NCBI GenBank assembly: GCA_002395235.1
Contig: DGWK01000032.1
Location: 156,863 to 220,862 of the forward strand
Direction: 5' to 3'
DNA from: Lachnospiraceae bacterium UBA4260
GTDB taxonomy: Bacteria > Bacillota > Clostridia > Lachnospirales > Lachnospiraceae
Length of the DNA stretch: 64,000 bases
Program-made: the position numbers and the translations under genes
Notes under the pieces: generated by a model
Told to the model about the DNA's origin: nothing
The model's database searches: none
What the model saw: only the letters and a program-made list of their open reading frames with translations
Shown: positions 61,984 through 64,000 of the stretch, piece after piece
How the letters are laid out: each line of letters opens with the position of its first letter
Numbering within the stretch: the stretch's first letter is position 1

Positions 61984-62709
61984 TCACCCCTCCCTGATCC
62001 ACTGATACTCATATGTTCCGTCTTCGACCTGCTTCCGGATCGCATGAAACTCCTGCTCCGTGATCGGAACAAAGCGGATAAATTCACCCGCTTCATAGAG
62101 AATCGGTTTTTCTCTGTTTTGATCGTAGAGCTCCAGCGGCGTTCTGCCGATGATCTGCCAGCCGCCCGGCGAGACCAGGGGATAGATCCCCGTCTGGTCG
62201 CCCGCGATGCCGACCGATCCCTTTTCCAGGCGCTCTCTGGGATTTTTCAGGCGCGGCGTACTGATCGAGCGGTCCATGCCGCCCAGATAAACGAAGCCCG
62301 GCATGAAGCCCAGCATATAGATCAGATAATCCACGCTGCTGTGCCTTCTGATCACTTCCTCACCGGTCAGGCCCGCGTGCTCGCAGACGTTCTCGAGGTC
62401 AGGCCCGAACTCTCCGCCGTAGCAGACAGGGATCACGATCGTCTTTTTCTTCATCTGGCCGCTGCCGAGATCCATCTGCGCCAGTTCTGTCCGAATCCTG
62501 GCTTCGAGCTCATCATAGCCGATCATGGCAGGGCGGTAATGCACCATGAGCGTGGCATAGGTCTGCACGTACTCATTGACGCCTTTGATTTTTTTCTTTG
62601 TGAGATATTTTCTGGCAGTTCTCACAATCCTGCTTGTCTCGGGGTCGATCTCGTTTCCGAAGATGATCGTCAAAGCGCTGTCCCCGACGGGGAGTATTTT
62701 GTAATCCAT
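61984..62709 (-). CDS. pxpB: 5-oxoprolinase subunit B (KipI/AHS1)
   Basis: 241 residues. Motifs VGDSALTIIFGNEID, IPVCYGGEFGPDLENV, YMLGFMPGFVYLGGMD and VSPGGWQIIGRTP. In B. subtilis KipI also inhibits KinA; here only the oxoprolinase role is claimed. RBS AAAGGGA before MDYKILPVG. Confidence 0.95.
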   Translation of the reverse strand: MDYKILPVGDSALTIIFGNEIDPETSRIVRTARKYLTKKKIKGVNEYVQTYATLMVHYRPAMIGYDELEARIRTELAQMDLGSGQMKKKTIVIPVCYGGEFGPDLENVCEHAGLTGEEVIRRHSSVDYLIYMLGFMPGFVYLGGMDRSISTPRLKNPRERLEKGSVGIAGDQTGIYPLVSPGGWQIIGRTPLELYDQNREKPILYEAGEFIRFVPITEQEFHAIRKQVEDGTYEYQWIREG

Positions 62710-62731
62710 GTATTGTCCCTTTGAACTATAT

Positions 62732-62798
62732 ATGACCCGTAGCAGGAGGCCGCGGGTCATAAAATCAACGTAATTATTCAGGACCCGGTCATCGGGTC
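62732..62798 (-). repeat. Two hairpins with the CTGAATAATTAC motif
   Basis: ATGACCCG...CGGGTCAT (62732-62760), then GTAATTATTCAG (62770-62781) and GACCCG...CGGGTC (62782-62798). The GTAATTATTCAG core is shared with 15792 and 18697 and lies at the 3' end of the minus-strand Nramp gene. Likely attenuating rather than fully terminating, as pxpB has no evident promoter of its own. Confidence 0.5.
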
Positions 62799-62818
62799 GC
62801 TGCTTTTCCTGCTCATGC

Positions 62819-64000
62819 TCAGCCGCTGATCAGCTTCTGCAGTCCTGTGATAAACGCGCGCATATTTCTGGCGGCGATAAAGATGAAGATCGCAATAACG
62901 ATCACAACGAGCACGTTGAACCATGTCTTGTTCTTGTATTCCTTCATGATCGCCGAGTCATTGGCTACGATCAGAAGAAGAATACCGGTGATGGGAAGAA
63001 GCAGCGCGTTGGCAGCCTGTGCGAACAGGATGATCTGCGTAGGGCTTGCTCCCAGTGTGCAGGTCGCGAAAATACCAAAGCACAGAACGATGATCCAGAA
63101 AACTTTAAATCTGTTTTCCTTCATATCTTCGCCCCAGCCCAGGATACCGGAGCTGGCAAAGGCCGCTGCCAGAGGAGCTGTGAGCGTACTTGTGATGCCG
63201 GCCGCGAACAGGCCGATGCCGAAGATCACGGTCGCCCAGCTGCCCAGAAGGGGCGTCAGGGCTTTCGCCATATCGGAGCCGGAAGCGATCTCGCCGCCTG
63301 TCGCGTGGATCGTCGCTGCCGCGCATACGATGATCGCCATGGAGATGACGCCGCCCAGGCCGATGGAGATAACGGAGTCAAAACGCGAATTGGCGAGCGC
63401 ATCCTCTTTATCCTTTGTTTTGCCCCACTTGGTGGAGGCGGAAGACGCGTGCAGATAAATATTGTAAGGAACGACCGTCGTACCCATCAGAGCCGCTACC
63501 GTCATCCAGTCGCCGCCGTCCGGGACTTTGAATCCGAAGAGACCTGCGAAAACAGCCCCCCAATCGGGCTTGGCCGCGAACGCGCAGATCAGGAAGATCA
63601 CACCCATCAGCACGACCAGTGCCGTCAGGAAATTCTCCACGCGCTGATAACTTCCGGAGAAGAGGAGCGCGAACGCGATCACTCCGAGGATCAGTGCAAG
63701 GACGATCTTTGCCGTCCCGTTGTCGGTCGCGGGGACAGCCGCCTGAATACCCAGGATCGAACCGGTAAGGTTTCCTGTCTCATAAGCGATGTTGCCGATG
63801 AATACGGCCGCGATCACCAGGATCGAGATCAGTACTCTTGCGCCTGTACTTGTAAATTTTACTCTTAGCGCCTCGCCGAGTCCCATACCGGATACGATAC
63901 CGAGACGGGCCGCCATGGACTGCATAATGATGACTGAAATAACAGATAGAAGCATTGCCCATAGAAGTGTGTAACCAGCAGTTGCGCCCGATATGGAACA
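62819..64000 (-). CDS. Nramp family transporter (YcsG-like), 5' end missing
   Basis: 394 residues visible, open to the right edge; start is outside. Helix content and QSMAARLGIVSGMGLGEALR, VVPYNIYLHASS and AAGITSTLTAPLAAAFA mark the Nramp fold. The usual metal-binding DPGN stretch is not in view. In B. subtilis the same neighbours occur (ycsF, ycsG, ycsI, kipI, kipA), so YcsG-type identity is favoured over MntH. Substrate in that branch is unknown. Confidence 0.9.
   Translation of the reverse strand, partial: CSISGATAGYTLLWAMLLSVISVIIMQSMAARLGIVSGMGLGEALRVKFTSTGARVLISILVIAAVFIGNIAYETGNLTGSILGIQAAVPATDNGTAKIVLALILGVIAFALLFSGSYQRVENFLTALVVLMGVIFLICAFAAKPDWGAVFAGLFGFKVPDGGDWMTVAALMGTTVVPYNIYLHASSASTKWGKTKDKEDALANSRFDSVISIGLGGVISMAIIVCAAATIHATGGEIASGSDMAKALTPLLGSWATVIFGIGLFAAGITSTLTAPLAAAFASSGILGWGEDMKENRFKVFWIIVLCFGIFATCTLGASPTQIILFAQAANALLLPITGILLLIVANDSAIMKEYKNKTWFNVLVVIVIAIFIFIAARNMRAFITGLQKLISG

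Overview
The window is chromosomal DNA, with a GC content that I judge to be in the mid-50s percent, from a low-toxicity-looking, anaerobic-type Gram-positive bacterium. Lachnospiraceae or a close Clostridia relative is the best guess. The signs are strong AGGAGG ribosome sites, lipobox lipoproteins without outer-membrane genes, a T-box leader, a ferredoxin-type aldo/keto reductase, a DUF624/MalFG sugar cassette and a B. subtilis-like ycs/kip cluster. No rRNA, tRNA or CRISPR array was seen, and there is no intact transposase.

Layout. 0-2 kb: a decayed gene tail, a perfect 35-bp-arm palindrome, a ferredoxin-like aldo/keto reductase and a MITE-like element. 2-16 kb: housekeeping and envelope genes (HD hydrolase, RsiV-like lipoprotein, YgiQ radical SAM, SGNH+MBOAT acyl-transfer pair, YfcE phosphodiesterase, YfbR-like nucleotidase, peptidase T, lactonase, K+ channel, histidine phosphatase). 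15.5-21.3 kb: a second MITE copy, a nested repeat, an ECF sigma/anti-sigma/DUF4349 operon and a large adenosine-deaminase-like protein with extra domains and an apparently leaderless promoter. 21.3-33 kb: an alpha-glucan and oligosaccharide locus (GH13 alpha-1,6-glucosidase, MalQ, DUF624, MalFG-type permeases, solute-binding lipoprotein, LacI regulator, domain-swapped membrane GH3). 33.3-37.1 kb: PhoP/PhoR-type two-component system and a Na+/phosphate cotransporter. 37.1-37.5 kb: a three-unit 74-75-bp tandem array between two near-identical terminators. 37.5-45.4 kb: split chromate transporter, cation antiporter, GH5, SGNH esterase, Rrf2 regulator with a palindromic promoter, truncated amidohydrolase, MATE exporter and PreA. 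45.5-47.3 kb: a tryptophan-type T-box driving a TrpB2. 47.4-49.9 kb: a small accessory island (Cys-rich mini-protein, frameshifted glycosyltransferase, orphan DNA methyltransferase). 50-53.2 kb: cation symporter, CyuA-like cysteine desulfidase, HIT protein. 53.4-56.9 kb: a three-gene operon with a soluble VirD4/TraG-like ATPase. 57-64 kb: an LRR protein, a TauE/SafE transporter and a 5-oxoprolinase cluster running off the right edge in an Nramp-family gene.

The most unusual system is the operon at 53366-56911. It encodes a probable degenerate AAA+ protein, a VirD4-like motor without membrane helices and with a GATGSKKT Walker A, and a TPR protein. No other conjugation gene is present. Second is the 818-residue deaminase-like protein at 18750-21206, with a Gly in place of the second Asp of the TDD motif and a Rossmann-like C-terminal extension. 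Non-coding structure is also rich: two dispersed MITE copies, a gene-end repeat with the motif CTGAATAATTAC, and the tandem array at 37.2 kb.

All function assignments rest on reading motifs and family knowledge by eye. No database search was run.
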